Positions 25,501 to 35,090 of a DNA stretch of 64,000 bases are shown here, piece by piece. A model generated the notes under the pieces. The model was not told the DNA's origin. It did not search any database and was given only the letters and a program-made list of their open reading frames with translations. The position numbers were made by a program, and so were the translations under genes. Origin of the DNA: Haloarcula marina (GTDB lineage: Archaea > Halobacteriota > Halobacteria > Halobacteriales > Haloarculaceae); the NCBI RefSeq assembly GCF_024218775.1, contig NZ_CP100405.1, forward strand, positions 248,001-312,000, written 5' to 3'. How positions within the stretch are numbered: the stretch's first letter is position 1; each line of letters opens with the position of its first letter.

Positions 25501-26379
25501 TTACTCCTGTCCGCCCTTCTGCACGTCGGCCTCGGCGTAGCTCACGTCTCGTTCGGTGACGTCGACGGTCATCGAGCCGATAGACTCGATTTCGGCGTCG
25601 ATGGTGTCGCCGTCCGAGAGTTCGCTGACGCCCTCGGGCGTCCCCGTCGTGATGACGTCACCGGTCTCCAGCGTGGCCCCGAGAGAGGCGTACTGGACGA
25701 TGTCGGCGCAGGTGTACACCATGTCGCCGGTGTTCTCGTACTGGCGGCGCTCGCCGTTGAGTTGCAGTTCCATCTGGAGGTCCTGCGGGTCGTCGATTTC
25801 GTCGGCGGTGGTCACGCACGGCCCGATGACGGTGAACGTGTCGTAGGACTTCCGGTTCGAGCGGTCCTGGTCGCCCCGCAGCGAGATGTCCAGCAGGATG
25901 GTGTACCCGAAGATGTGGTCCCACGCCTCCTCGGCGGGCACGTCCTTGATGTCGCCTTCCATGACGAAGGCCAGTTCTATCTCGTGGTCCGTCCGGCGGT
26001 CGGTGAAGGGCAGTTCGATGCCGTTGTCGGGCCCGACGACGCTGGAGGGTGCTTTCAGGAAGTAGCCTTTGTCCTTGATGGAGAACCACTCGTCAGTGGT
26101 GATATCGCGGTCCGACAGCGCCTCCTCGATGTGGTTCTCGTAGTTCAGCGGCGCGGCGATGACCTTCCCCGGCCGACCGACCGGCGACCCGATTTCGACG
26201 TCCGTTACGTCGTGGTCCGGGTCGGCGTCGGCGTACTCGCTGGCGTCGTAGTCGCCTTCCATGTACTCGACGAGCGGTTCCTCGCCGTCGAGGTCGAGGC
26301 GGTCGTTCAGCGCGATGACGCCGGTGCCGTCGTCTGTGAGCAGGCCTAACTGGTCGTCGTCGTAGCGGACGAATCGCAT
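25501..26379 (-). CDS. FAH-family hydrolase (fumarylpyruvate/maleylpyruvate-type)
   Basis: 292 residues of the fumarylacetoacetase C-terminal fold. Signature elements: GKVIAAPLNYENHIEEA, then DHEIELAFVMEG with the metal-binding acidic cluster, and GDVITTGTPEGV. In gentisate degradation a member of this family hydrolyses fumarylpyruvate to fumarate and pyruvate; other members act as isomerase/decarboxylases. The nearby gentisate-dioxygenase-like gene makes the first role likely. No separate maleylpyruvate isomerase is seen. TATA-like cttttatcag lies about 25 bp before the ATG. Confidence 0.88.
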   Translation of the reverse strand: MRFVRYDDDQLGLLTDDGTGVIALNDRLDLDGEEPLVEYMEGDYDASEYADADPDHDVTDVEIGSPVGRPGKVIAAPLNYENHIEEALSDRDITTDEWFSIKDKGYFLKAPSSVVGPDNGIELPFTDRRTDHEIELAFVMEGDIKDVPAEEAWDHIFGYTILLDISLRGDQDRSNRKSYDTFTVIGPCVTTADEIDDPQDLQMELQLNGERRQYENTGDMVYTCADIVQYASLGATLETGDVITTGTPEGVSELSDGDTIDAEIESIGSMTVDVTERDVSYAEADVQKGGQE

Positions 26380-26459
26380 AGGCGAGGTATCGACGGAAAC
26401 CCTGATAAAAGTGCCTTTTTACTCGGACACCACAGCCGCCGCGGGCGGGGACCCACCGT

Positions 26460-27344
26460 TCAGAAGTGGGCGTCCGTCCGCGTCAGGTCGGCGTCTCCCG
26501 CCACGTCCTCCCGGAAGTGCTCGGCGAGCGAATCGAGCGTCCACCCGCCGGGTTCGACGCCGACGGTCTGCAGTTCTGGGTCCGAGAAGACGCCCACACG
26601 GTCCCCGCCCGCGTACAGGGTGCACCCGGTCACGTCCTCGGCCGCCTCGCTCGCGAGGTAGGCCACCATCGGCGCGACCTTCTCGGGGGGCATCTCCTCG
26701 CGGGTGTACGGCCGATGCTCCTCGGGAACCGTCTCGGTCATCCGGGTGTAGCCGTTCGGGACCAGTGCGTTCACCCGCACGTCCGAGCGGTACATCTCCG
26801 TCGACACCGACCGGACCATCCCCAGGACCCCCGCCTTCGCGGCGGCGTAGTTGGCCTGCCCGAGGTTGCCCCGCGCCGCGCCCGCGCTGACCGCGAGGTA
26901 CGAGCGCTGGCGGTCGAACCCGTCCTCGCCCATCTCGCGCCAGTGCTCGCAAGCCGCCCGGAGCGGTGCGAACTGGCCGGTGAGGTTGTTCTCGACGACG
27001 GCCGTCCAGTCCTCGGGGTCGAGTTTGTAGCTCATCCCGTCACGGAGGATGCCCGCGAAGTTGGCGACGAAGTCGAGGCGGCCGTACTCTGTGACGGTGT
27101 CCCCGATTAGTCGCTCCGCGTACTCGAAGTCACTCACGTCGCCGTGGTGGGCCGTCGCATCGCCACCGTCGTCGCGAATATCTTCGGCGACGCCCTCGGC
27201 CACCGACGGGTCGCTCCCCTCGCCGTCGACGCCCGTCCCGAGGTCGTTGACGACGACGCGAGCGCCGTGGGCCGCGAGTTCACGTGCCGCCGCCTCGCCG
27301 AGGCCGTTACCCCCGCCGGCGACGATACAGACCGTCCCGTCCAT
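26460..27344 (-). CDS. Short-chain dehydrogenase/reductase (3-hydroxyacyl-CoA type)
   Basis: 294 residues. NAD(P)-binding GGGNGLGEAAARELA near residue 10, NFAGILRDGMSYKL near 100, catalytic Tyr-Lys as NYAAAKAG near 165 with a preceding Ser (YLAVSAGAARG). The loop after the cofactor motif is long (NDLGTGVDGEGSDP), as in the 17-beta-HSD4/(R)-3-hydroxyacyl-CoA dehydrogenase group. It starts 4 bp after the aldehyde dehydrogenase stop, so both are in one operon. Probable oxidation of a 3-hydroxyacyl or alcohol intermediate. Confidence 0.88.
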   Translation of the reverse strand: MDGTVCIVAGGGNGLGEAAARELAAHGARVVVNDLGTGVDGEGSDPSVAEGVAEDIRDDGGDATAHHGDVSDFEYAERLIGDTVTEYGRLDFVANFAGILRDGMSYKLDPEDWTAVVENNLTGQFAPLRAACEHWREMGEDGFDRQRSYLAVSAGAARGNLGQANYAAAKAGVLGMVRSVSTEMYRSDVRVNALVPNGYTRMTETVPEEHRPYTREEMPPEKVAPMVAYLASEAAEDVTGCTLYAGGDRVGVFSDPELQTVGVEPGGWTLDSLAEHFREDVAGDADLTRTDAHF

Positions 27345-27348
27345 CCGT

Positions 27349-28848
27349 TCAGAACGGGAACTCGCGCGGTTCGTGCTGGAGCGAAATCCACTTCGTCTCG
27401 GTCACCTCGTCGAGGAAATCGTCGGTGTTGTAGCCGCCGACCCCGGACGCTCCGGTGCCGCTGAACGGGACGTGGGCCTCGTCGTTTATCGGTTGGTCGT
27501 TGACGTGGACCATCCCCGTCTCCATGCGCTGGGCGATGCGCTTGCCCGCGCCCACGTCGCCCGCGTGGACGGACCCCGAGAGACCGAACTCCGTGTCGTT
27601 TGCGAGTTCGACCGCTTCGTCCACGTCCGAAAACGGGATGACCGGGACGATAGGGCCGAAGTGTTCGTTGCAGGCGGCGGCCATGTCGTTGGTCACGTCC
27701 GACAACACCGTGGGTTCGACGACCAGCGAGTCTTCGACGCCGTCGAGTTCGACTGTCTCACCGCCGGTTTCGAGCGTCGCACCCGCTTCGACCGTCCGGT
27801 CGACGTAGTCCAGCATCTCGTCGCGCTGGGACTCGTCGATGATGGGACCGACGACGACGTGGTCGTGGGCGCTCCCGGCGGGGAGATTCGAGGCCCGTTC
27901 GGCCAGTCGGTCCACGTACTCGTCGTAGACGTCCTCGTGGACGAGGTGGCGGTTGATGGAGATACACACCTGTCCCTGATGCGCGAACGACCCGAATACG
28001 CCCGCGTCGATGGCTTGGTCGAGGTCGGCGTCGGCCGTGACGATGTGGGCGTTGTTCCCGCCCAGTTCCATCGCCGCTTCGGCGAGGTTCTCACCGGCGG
28101 CGGCCGCGACGCGGCGACCGACCTCCGTCGACCCGGTGAACGCGACCACGTCGCTCTCGTCGTGGCTGGCGACGGCGTCGCCGATGTCCGAGCCACGGCC
28201 GGTGACGACGTTGAGGACGCCGTCCGGGAAGCCAGCCTCTTCGAACAGACGCGCGAACAGGAGGCCACCGACGATGGGCGTGTTCGTCGCGGGCTTGAGG
28301 ACGACGGTGTTTCCGGCGGCGACGGCGGGGGCGACGGCCCGCGCCGAGAGGTTCAATGGGAAGTTCCACGGGGAGATGACCGTGACGACCCCCTGCGGTT
28401 CGCGCTGGACGACGTTCTCCTTGCCGGGGATGTTCGAGGCGGCGTGTTCGCCTTTCATCCGTCGCGGGAGCGTCGCGGCCTCGGCGATTTGGTCCTCGGC
28501 GAGGTGGACCGAGGTTTCGCCCATTCCCTCGATTTGGCCCGCCTCCGTCGCCAGCAGTTCGACGATTTCCTCGCTGTGTTCGTCCATCGTCTGGAGGAGG
28601 TCTTGGACGAGTGCCTCGCGCCGGGCGATGGGCGTCTCGGCCCACTCGGCCTGTGCTTCGGCGGCGGCCTCGTAAGCGGCGTCTACGTCGGCCTCGTTCC
28701 CGCGCGGCACCTCCGTCACGACCTCGCGTGTCGAGGGGTCTTCGACCGCGATGGTCTCGCCGCTGTCGCTCGCTTGCCACTCCCCACCGATGTAGAGTGA
28801 ACTCCAGTCGGCATCGATGCTGTATCGGGACAGGCTATCCTGTGCCAT
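27349..28848 (-). CDS. NAD(P)-dependent aldehyde dehydrogenase
   Basis: 499 residues. Key features: SPWNFPLNLSARAVAPAVAAG (Asn for catalysis), FTGSTEVGRRVAAAAG (cofactor loop), MELGGNNAHIV (general base Glu) and GQVCISINRH with the nucleophile Cys. The sequence style fits the benzaldehyde/vanillin dehydrogenase branch, which would suit aromatic catabolism, but aliphatic substrates are possible. It is the upstream gene of a two-gene unit with the SDR. Confidence 0.92.
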   Translation of the reverse strand: MAQDSLSRYSIDADWSSLYIGGEWQASDSGETIAVEDPSTREVVTEVPRGNEADVDAAYEAAAEAQAEWAETPIARREALVQDLLQTMDEHSEEIVELLATEAGQIEGMGETSVHLAEDQIAEAATLPRRMKGEHAASNIPGKENVVQREPQGVVTVISPWNFPLNLSARAVAPAVAAGNTVVLKPATNTPIVGGLLFARLFEEAGFPDGVLNVVTGRGSDIGDAVASHDESDVVAFTGSTEVGRRVAAAAGENLAEAAMELGGNNAHIVTADADLDQAIDAGVFGSFAHQGQVCISINRHLVHEDVYDEYVDRLAERASNLPAGSAHDHVVVGPIIDESQRDEMLDYVDRTVEAGATLETGGETVELDGVEDSLVVEPTVLSDVTNDMAAACNEHFGPIVPVIPFSDVDEAVELANDTEFGLSGSVHAGDVGAGKRIAQRMETGMVHVNDQPINDEAHVPFSGTGASGVGGYNTDDFLDEVTETKWISLQHEPREFPF

Positions 28849-28934
28849 ACGAGTGCATACGGCGAAAAGACCATGAAGGTTTGGTAACACCGATGTAATC
28901 GGCCGACGCGGCCGCCACTTCGGACGGTAGGCGC

Positions 28935-31900
28935 TCAGCGGTCGCCCGCAGTCAGCGCGGCGTCGACAGCCTCTATCGGTGTCGGCGGTCCGTCCCGGTC
29001 GACGCCCGCAAACGCTCCGTCGGTGTCGACGGCCAAGTCGGTCAGTTGCGTCCGGCAGGAGGCCCCCGGTGCGACGACCGCCCTCGCCTCGCTCTCGCTC
29101 ACCTGTTCCTCCAGCGTCTCGCCGATGGTCATGCTCATCGCGTGGTGTTCGGCCTCGTAGCCGAAACTCCCGGCCATCCCACAGCACCCGGAGTCCAGCG
29201 GGTCCACCTCGTAGCCCGTGCGACGGAGGACGCCGACGGCGTGGTGGTCCTTCTTCGTCGCCTTCTGGTGACAGTGCCCGTGGTACGCCAGCGAGCGGCC
29301 GGGGGCGTCCACGGCGAGGTTCTCGTCCAGTCTGAACGTATCGAGGTACTCGCAGACGCCGTAACTGTTGGCCGCGAGCGTTTCCACCTCGTCCCCCGAC
29401 AACAGGTCCAGATAGTCGGACTGGAGCATCACCGCGTCGCTCGGTTCGACGAGGACCACGTCCCACCCGTCGGCGACGCGAGGGGCCAGCGACTCAACGG
29501 CCTCGCGTGCCGTCTCACGGGTTGCGTCGACGAACCCTTTCGAGTACGCGGGTCGCCCGCTATCGGTCACGTCGGCCACGTCGACGTGGACGTTCGCCGC
29601 TTCGAGGACCCGAACCGCCGCTTTTCCGACAGCGGGGTGGCTGAAGTTCGTGTACGTGTCCGGGAACAGTACGGCCTTGCGGTCGGCCTCGGCGGCCGAC
29701 ACCTTCGGACCCCGGGCCGCGAACCAGTCCTGTAAGCTCTCGCGTTCGAACGTCGGCAACGAGCGCTCGCGGGCGATGCCTAGGGTCTTCTCCATCACCG
29801 CGCGCGCCCCGGGGAGTTTCGGCCCGAGGTTCGAGAGCGGAGCGAGCGCGCTCCCGACGCGTGCCAGCGTGTCGACGTTGGCGAACACGCGTTCGCGGAG
29901 ACTGGCACCATGCTCCTGATGGTGGGCATGTTCGACTTCGACTTTCAGTTTCGCCATGTCGACTTCGCTCGGACAGTCGTGCGCACAGCCCTTACAGCCG
30001 ATACAGAGGTCCATCACCTCCGAGACGAACTCGTCGTCGGTGGGGTCGTCCGGGAGGTCGCCGCTCATCGCCTGTCGGAGCATGTTGGCGCGCCCCCGCG
30101 TGGCCGTAATCTCCTCGTCGGCCGCCCGGAACGTCGGACACATCACGCCGCCCTCGGACTGCTGGGTGCGACACCCGCCACACCCGTGACAGAGTTCGAC
30201 CATCCCCTGCATCCCGTTCTCGTTGTCCCACGAAAGCGCCGAGTCGAACCCGGCGTTGAACTCGTACTCGGGGTCGAACCGCAGGTTCTCGGTCAGGGAC
30301 ACGTCGCCACAGACCTGTCCGGGGTTGAGCAACCAATCGGGGTCGAACGCGGTCTTCAGGTCCCGGAACGCCTCCCAGAGCCGTTCGCCGTACAGTTTCC
30401 GGTTCCACTGGGTGCGCGCACGGCCGTCGCCGTGTTCGCCGGAGACGGACCCGCCGAACTCGACGACGAGGTCGGTGACGGCCTCCCCGATGTTCTCCAT
30501 CGCGTCGAGGTCCGCTTGCGACTTCGTGTTCACCAGCGGGCGCACGTGCAACACGCCCGGCCCGGCGTGCGCGTAGAAGGACGCGAACGTGCCGTTCTCT
30601 TCCAGTACGTCCTGGAACTCGCTGACGAACTCAGGGAGGTGTTCCGGTGGGATGGCGCAGTCTTCGAGGAAACTGATGTGCTTGGCGTCGCTCGTCCGGC
30701 CGAGTAGAATCGGGAGGCCCGACTTCCGGAGTTTCCATATCTCCGTGCGTTCGTCGGCATCGTAGGCCTCCAGTGCGTCGAAGGCGTAGTGGTCGGCGTC
30801 CGTCTCGTCGCCTGCACCGTCTGGCACTCGGTCGGCCAGTAGGCCCGCGACCTGCTCACGGCCGTGGTCGTCGTCCTCGGCGTAGAACTCCACCAGCAGG
30901 GCGGCCCGCGTCCGGTCGGGAAGTTTGGCGGCCACGTCGGCGAACTCCGTCGTGTCCGACGCGAGGTCGATGAGCACGTCGTCGATGAGTTCGACCGCCG
31001 CGGGGCCGTGGTCGAGGACGTGTTGCACGTCGCTAACCGCTTCGACGACGCTGTCGTAGGTCAGCAGTGCCACCGCCTTCGTCTCGGGAATCGGTTCGAG
31101 CGAGACGGTCGCCTCGGTGACGACGGCAAGCGTCCCCTCGCTCCCGGCGAGCAGTCGGGCGAGGTTGACCGTCCCCGCCTTGCCGTACTCGCCCTCGTAC
31201 TCGGCGATGAGCCGGTCGAGGTTGTATCCGGAGACGTTGCGTTTGAGTTCCGGGTAGCGCTCGGCCACCTCCTCGGCGTGGTCGTCCAGCAGCGAGACGA
31301 CGCCCGCGGCGATACGTGCTTCGAGGTCGTCGGTCTCGGAATCGGCCCGCTCTCGGAGTTCCTCAACGGGCACTTCGCCGAACGTGGTGACGGTACCATC
31401 GGCGAGAACCACCTCGCACTCCTCGATGTAGTGGTCGGTCTTCTCGTACACGAGCGAGTGTGCGCCGGTCGAGTTGTTCCCGATAGCACCGCCGATGGCG
31501 CTTCGGTTTCCGGCGGCGGGGTCCGGACCGAACGTCAGGTCGTACTGGGCCGCCCTGTCGTTGAGGTCGGCGAGCACCGTCCCGGCCTGTACGCGGGCCT
31601 CGCGGTCCTCGGGGTTCAGCGAGCGGACGCTGTCCATGTGCCGGGTGAAGTCCAGCACGACCGCCTCGTTGACGGTCTGTCCAGCGAGACTCGTCCCGCC
31701 GCCGCGTGGGAGAATGGGTATCTCGCGCTCGGCGCAGTACGTGACGACTCTCGCCACGTCGGCCGTGGAGGTTGGAAAGACGACCCCGATGGGGGTCACC
31801 TCGTAGGCGCTGGCATCCGTCGCGTAGAGTTGGCGAGTATACGTGTCGAATCGGACCTCGCCGTCGGCTCGGGCTTCGAGGTCTGAGACGAGACCCGGGC

Positions 31901-32006
31901 GCTCTACGGACCCGCCAACGTAGTCGTAGTCCGCTCGCTCGTCGCTCGCCGTTGGGGCGAGTTGGACACCGCCGTCTGTGGCGGCGTCGCTATCGTCGTC
32001 GCGCAT
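28935..32006 (-). CDS. Giant FAD-linked D-lactate/glycolate dehydrogenase fused to 4Fe-4S/CCG module
   Basis: 1023 residues. Residues 60-290 are a PCMH-type FAD-binding domain (IPILPRGGGTSLAGQTVNEA, GGAIGNNSTGAHS); 300-560 the oxidase C-terminal domain (FYAHAGPGVLHVRPL). Residues 600-700 carry Fe-S ligands (CHGCGGCRTQ and CIGCKGCAHDCPSEVD). The end holds two CCG-type regions (HGHCHQKA, DSGCCGMAGSFGYE). Similar fusions oxidise D-2-hydroxyacids and pass electrons to quinone. The start at 32006 (MRDDDSDA) is preferred over an upstream GTG-type start. It is separated by 86 bp from the aldehyde dehydrogenase gene. Its substrate here (D-lactate, D-malate or other) is unknown. Confidence 0.9.
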   Translation of the reverse strand: MRDDDSDAATDGGVQLAPTASDERADYDYVGGSVERPGLVSDLEARADGEVRFDTYTRQLYATDASAYEVTPIGVVFPTSTADVARVVTYCAEREIPILPRGGGTSLAGQTVNEAVVLDFTRHMDSVRSLNPEDREARVQAGTVLADLNDRAAQYDLTFGPDPAAGNRSAIGGAIGNNSTGAHSLVYEKTDHYIEECEVVLADGTVTTFGEVPVEELRERADSETDDLEARIAAGVVSLLDDHAEEVAERYPELKRNVSGYNLDRLIAEYEGEYGKAGTVNLARLLAGSEGTLAVVTEATVSLEPIPETKAVALLTYDSVVEAVSDVQHVLDHGPAAVELIDDVLIDLASDTTEFADVAAKLPDRTRAALLVEFYAEDDDHGREQVAGLLADRVPDGAGDETDADHYAFDALEAYDADERTEIWKLRKSGLPILLGRTSDAKHISFLEDCAIPPEHLPEFVSEFQDVLEENGTFASFYAHAGPGVLHVRPLVNTKSQADLDAMENIGEAVTDLVVEFGGSVSGEHGDGRARTQWNRKLYGERLWEAFRDLKTAFDPDWLLNPGQVCGDVSLTENLRFDPEYEFNAGFDSALSWDNENGMQGMVELCHGCGGCRTQQSEGGVMCPTFRAADEEITATRGRANMLRQAMSGDLPDDPTDDEFVSEVMDLCIGCKGCAHDCPSEVDMAKLKVEVEHAHHQEHGASLRERVFANVDTLARVGSALAPLSNLGPKLPGARAVMEKTLGIARERSLPTFERESLQDWFAARGPKVSAAEADRKAVLFPDTYTNFSHPAVGKAAVRVLEAANVHVDVADVTDSGRPAYSKGFVDATRETAREAVESLAPRVADGWDVVLVEPSDAVMLQSDYLDLLSGDEVETLAANSYGVCEYLDTFRLDENLAVDAPGRSLAYHGHCHQKATKKDHHAVGVLRRTGYEVDPLDSGCCGMAGSFGYEAEHHAMSMTIGETLEEQVSESEARAVVAPGASCRTQLTDLAVDTDGAFAGVDRDGPPTPIEAVDAALTAGDR

Positions 32007-32105
32007 GTACGTCGACCTGTGTGAACCAGTCACTTAATCCCCCCGTTGTCGGCACGCTGTCAGCGGCAGTAGAGCTTTTACAGCGGCCACCCTTCTCACG
32101 ATACC

Positions 32106-33530
32106 GTGACAGACACGACCACCCCCGACGAGCGGTTGCAGACGCTGGTGAGTCGTCTGATTGAGCGAGATGCTGACGCCCACGCCGACGCCATCGTCGA
32201 ACTCACAGACGTCGGCGACGAACGCGTCGTCCCGCATCTCCTCGAAGTGCTCGTCATCGATGCCATCGGGAACGACTGGGCCAAGTTCGGCTTTCCTGCC
32301 GTCCTCAGGGAACGCGACCCGCCGCGATACCTCGACCTCCCAGAGGTCCGCTGGCCCGGCGTTACGGACGCGCTCGCCGCGATAGCCGAGCCAGATTTCG
32401 ACTCCGCCCATGCGTGGGTTGAATGGGAATCCTGGTACTCCCAACAAGACATCGAGCCGCTTGACGGCTTCGACGACTGGAAGCTTCGGCTGTACCGCTC
32501 GTATCTCCCACCGGTCGGCGGTCTGTTAGACTGCGAGCCACGGGAGTTCGACCTGCAGGACATGCGCTGGGGGAACTGCGACCGGTCGTTCCTCGCGGCG
32601 TTGAACGCTCCCGACTTCGTCGCTGGCGACGACGTCGATACCGCAGGCAGCGGCGGGGACCACGAACGATATTTGGACGCGGACGATACCGTCTTCGGCT
32701 TCGAACTCGACGGAACCGCTTACGCTGTTGCTCGGTGGGTACTCTTCCCACACGAACTCATGAACGCGACTCTCGCGGGCGTTCCGGTAAGTCTCACCTA
32801 CTGCACGCTTTGTAACGCGCCGATCCTCTACGACCGGCGCGTCGGTGAGGAGACGCTCACTTTCGGTAGCTCCGGAATGTTGCTGTCGGGTAATAAGGTC
32901 ATGTACGACGAGGAGACCGAAACGCTGTGGGACCAGCACAGGGGCACCCCTATCGGTGGCCCCCATCTCGAACGTGACTCCGACCTGTCGCTCGACCAGT
33001 TTGCCGTTACGCAAACCACGTGGGCCGACTGGAAGGACGAGTACCCCGACACGCGCGCACTGGACATCGAAACCGGTTACGACTACGACTACTCGTTCTA
33101 CGAAGACAACGTCGGCTTCTTCGAGCACTACTGGAATCGGGAGGAAATCGTTCAGCCGGGCGTCCAGAGAGCCGACGACCGTCTGCCTGAGAAGGCCTCA
33201 GTCTACGGAATCGTCGGCAGTGACTCTGGGGAAGTGTGGGTCGTCCCAGTGAACGAGTTGGACACTGATGCTGTCCTGACCGGGACTGTCGACGGACAGG
33301 ACGTCGTCGCGCTTCTCGACGCCACCGGCGACGTGGCCGTCTACGAGGCCCCGCCGACGCCTATCGAGCGGACCGACGGAAGCCTCATGGATACCGACGG
33401 CGAGATGTGGACGATAAGCCGGAACCACCTCCGGAGTGAAACCGGCGACACCCGGGAACGGATCGCTGGCCGCCACGGCCTCTGGTTCGCCTTCAGGACC
33501 CACTATGACGTGGCGCACGTACTCACCTGA
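32106..33530 (+). CDS. DUF3179-domain protein with HEAT-like N-terminus
   Basis: 474 residues from GTG. Residues 1-120 are helical and repeat-like (VSRLIERDADAHADAIVELT, VVPHLLEVLVIDAIGND). The DUF3179 core follows: GVPVSLTYCTLCNAPILYDR, SSGMLLSGNKVMYDEETE, LWDQHRGTPIGG. The paired Cys in TYCTLCNAP and conserved Asp/His suggest metal or cofactor binding, but the activity of the family is not known. Divergent from the D-2-hydroxyacid dehydrogenase, with 99 bp between starts. Confidence 0.85.
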   Translation: MTDTTTPDERLQTLVSRLIERDADAHADAIVELTDVGDERVVPHLLEVLVIDAIGNDWAKFGFPAVLRERDPPRYLDLPEVRWPGVTDALAAIAEPDFDSAHAWVEWESWYSQQDIEPLDGFDDWKLRLYRSYLPPVGGLLDCEPREFDLQDMRWGNCDRSFLAALNAPDFVAGDDVDTAGSGGDHERYLDADDTVFGFELDGTAYAVARWVLFPHELMNATLAGVPVSLTYCTLCNAPILYDRRVGEETLTFGSSGMLLSGNKVMYDEETETLWDQHRGTPIGGPHLERDSDLSLDQFAVTQTTWADWKDEYPDTRALDIETGYDYDYSFYEDNVGFFEHYWNREEIVQPGVQRADDRLPEKASVYGIVGSDSGEVWVVPVNELDTDAVLTGTVDGQDVVALLDATGDVAVYEAPPTPIERTDGSLMDTDGEMWTISRNHLRSETGDTRERIAGRHGLWFAFRTHYDVAHVLT

Positions 33531-33872
33531 TTGGAGGGTCCGGCTTTCAGTACCTTCGGAAAGCGGGACCGAACGAACAGTCGAGAGAACAGCGCCCAGT
33601 CCCTTTCGACGCTCCCCCGCTTTGTTGCGGGCCGTCGCCTCGCACTCGGCGAACAAAACTCTACGGTGGTGAGGTCAGTGATACACCGCCGAGAGTACGA
33701 AGCGACGACGCTTTCAGTACCTAGATAGCCACCCCGTCAGCACTCGGCCCCCGCTTGCAGCACCTCAATCCGCAACGCTGTCCAAACAATGTACGCGCAA
33801 AAACCCAAATTAGCTCACAGTCGAATCTACAATAACAGAAAAGCTTAACATAGTGTTTGTACAGTAGGATGT
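33531..33872. other. 342-bp gap with promoter of livJ-like gene
   Basis: No coding frame with acidic bias. The last 60 bases are AT-rich (caataacagaaaagcttaac), with cttaacat about 28 bp before the ATG at 33873 as a TATA candidate. A 13-bp direct repeat lies inside (see separate entry). Confidence 0.45.
33543..33722. repeat. 13-bp direct repeat (two copies, 154 bp apart)
   Basis: gctttcagtacct occurs at 33543-33555 and 33710-33722. The intervening 154 bp have no gene. It may be a chance or a footprint of a lost insertion. Confidence 0.4.
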
Positions 33873-35090
33873 ATGGGCAAGTTTGACAGTGAACATGGTC
33901 GGCGGTCGTTCCTAAAAGTCGCTGGCGCAACAGGTCTCAGTAGTCTCGCTGGCTGCACCGCCTTAAACGGTGGCGGCGGCTCGGACGCGGTCACTATCGC
34001 GGCCGCCGTTCCGGAGACCGGACGGCTGGCCCCGGTCGGCAACGAAATGCTCGCGGGCTACGAACTCGGGGTGGAGAAACTCAACGAGCGGGACAACGTC
34101 GACCAGGAGGTCGAACTCATCGTCAGAGACGACGAAAGCGACCCGACGGTGCTCCGCCAGCAACTCCAACAGATCACCAGCAACAACGACGTCGACATGA
34201 TCTGGGGGAGTTTCTCCAGCCCGCTCGTCATGTCGGCGTCGGCGTACGCAGAGAACGAGGGGTTGCCGTTCCTCGCGGTCGCCACCTGTTACCAAGAGCC
34301 CCTCGTCTCCGGGGAGAAAGAGTGGACGTATACGCCGTTTCCGAAAACGCGCGATGTCACGCGTGCGACGACAGGGATGCTCGAATTCATCCCGGAGGAC
34401 GACCGACCGCAGGCGGTCGGTATCTGGGAGGAGAACTCCGGCTGGGGTGCCGAGATGGCTGAAGCTTGGGACACGAAGCTCTCGGACGCGGGCTACGACA
34501 TCACGATGCGGGAGACGTACAATCCCGGCAACGAGGACTTCTCGACGCTCATCTCGCAGGCCGAGAACGCAGGGGTCGAGGCGCTCGTCGCGTGCCCGCA
34601 GCCGCCGGACGGCATCACCGCGATGAACCAACTGAACAACTCCGGCTACATGCCCGATTTCATCGAGTTCGTACGCGCCGCAGACCCGCAGGCGTGGTGG
34701 TCGGCGCTCGGCGAGCAGGGGAACTACGTCACGATGTGCCCGGGCTGGGCACCCGGGATGACCGGAAACGGCAACGAGGAGTTCCTGAGTACGTATGCCG
34801 ACCGGAACGACGGCGGGACGCCGCGCGTGATGGTCGGCGTCGGCTACAACCTCGCACAGACCACCGAGCAGGCGCTGGCCGCCGCCGAGAACAGCGGCCC
34901 CGAGAGCGTGCGGGCGGCGCTCGACGAGACGGAGTTCAGCACGGTCATCGGCGACTTCAGCTTCGACCAGTACGGGATGCCCAAGCAGGGTCAACTCTCG
35001 GCCGCGAGCGCGCAGTGGTGGGACGGCGAGCAACGCCTCGTCTACCCGCAAACCGAGCAGTCCGCTGACCTACAGTTCCCCATCGAGTGA
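33873..35090 (+). CDS. Second LivJ-type substrate-binding lipoprotein
   Basis: 405 residues. Tat lipoprotein signal RRSFLKVAGATGLSSLAGC at residues 10-28. The rest is a close paralogue of the protein at 21415 (shared VPETGRLAPVGNEMLAGYEL-like opening, QITSNNDVDMIWGSFSS, CPGWAPGMTGNGN). It has no permease next to it and probably shares LivHMGF, extending the ligand range. It precedes the side-chain beta-oxidation operon, which suggests the ligand is an aryl-alkanoate or fatty acid. Confidence 0.9.
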   Translation: MGKFDSEHGRRSFLKVAGATGLSSLAGCTALNGGGGSDAVTIAAAVPETGRLAPVGNEMLAGYELGVEKLNERDNVDQEVELIVRDDESDPTVLRQQLQQITSNNDVDMIWGSFSSPLVMSASAYAENEGLPFLAVATCYQEPLVSGEKEWTYTPFPKTRDVTRATTGMLEFIPEDDRPQAVGIWEENSGWGAEMAEAWDTKLSDAGYDITMRETYNPGNEDFSTLISQAENAGVEALVACPQPPDGITAMNQLNNSGYMPDFIEFVRAADPQAWWSALGEQGNYVTMCPGWAPGMTGNGNEEFLSTYADRNDGGTPRVMVGVGYNLAQTTEQALAAAENSGPESVRAALDETEFSTVIGDFSFDQYGMPKQGQLSAASAQWWDGEQRLVYPQTEQSADLQFPIE

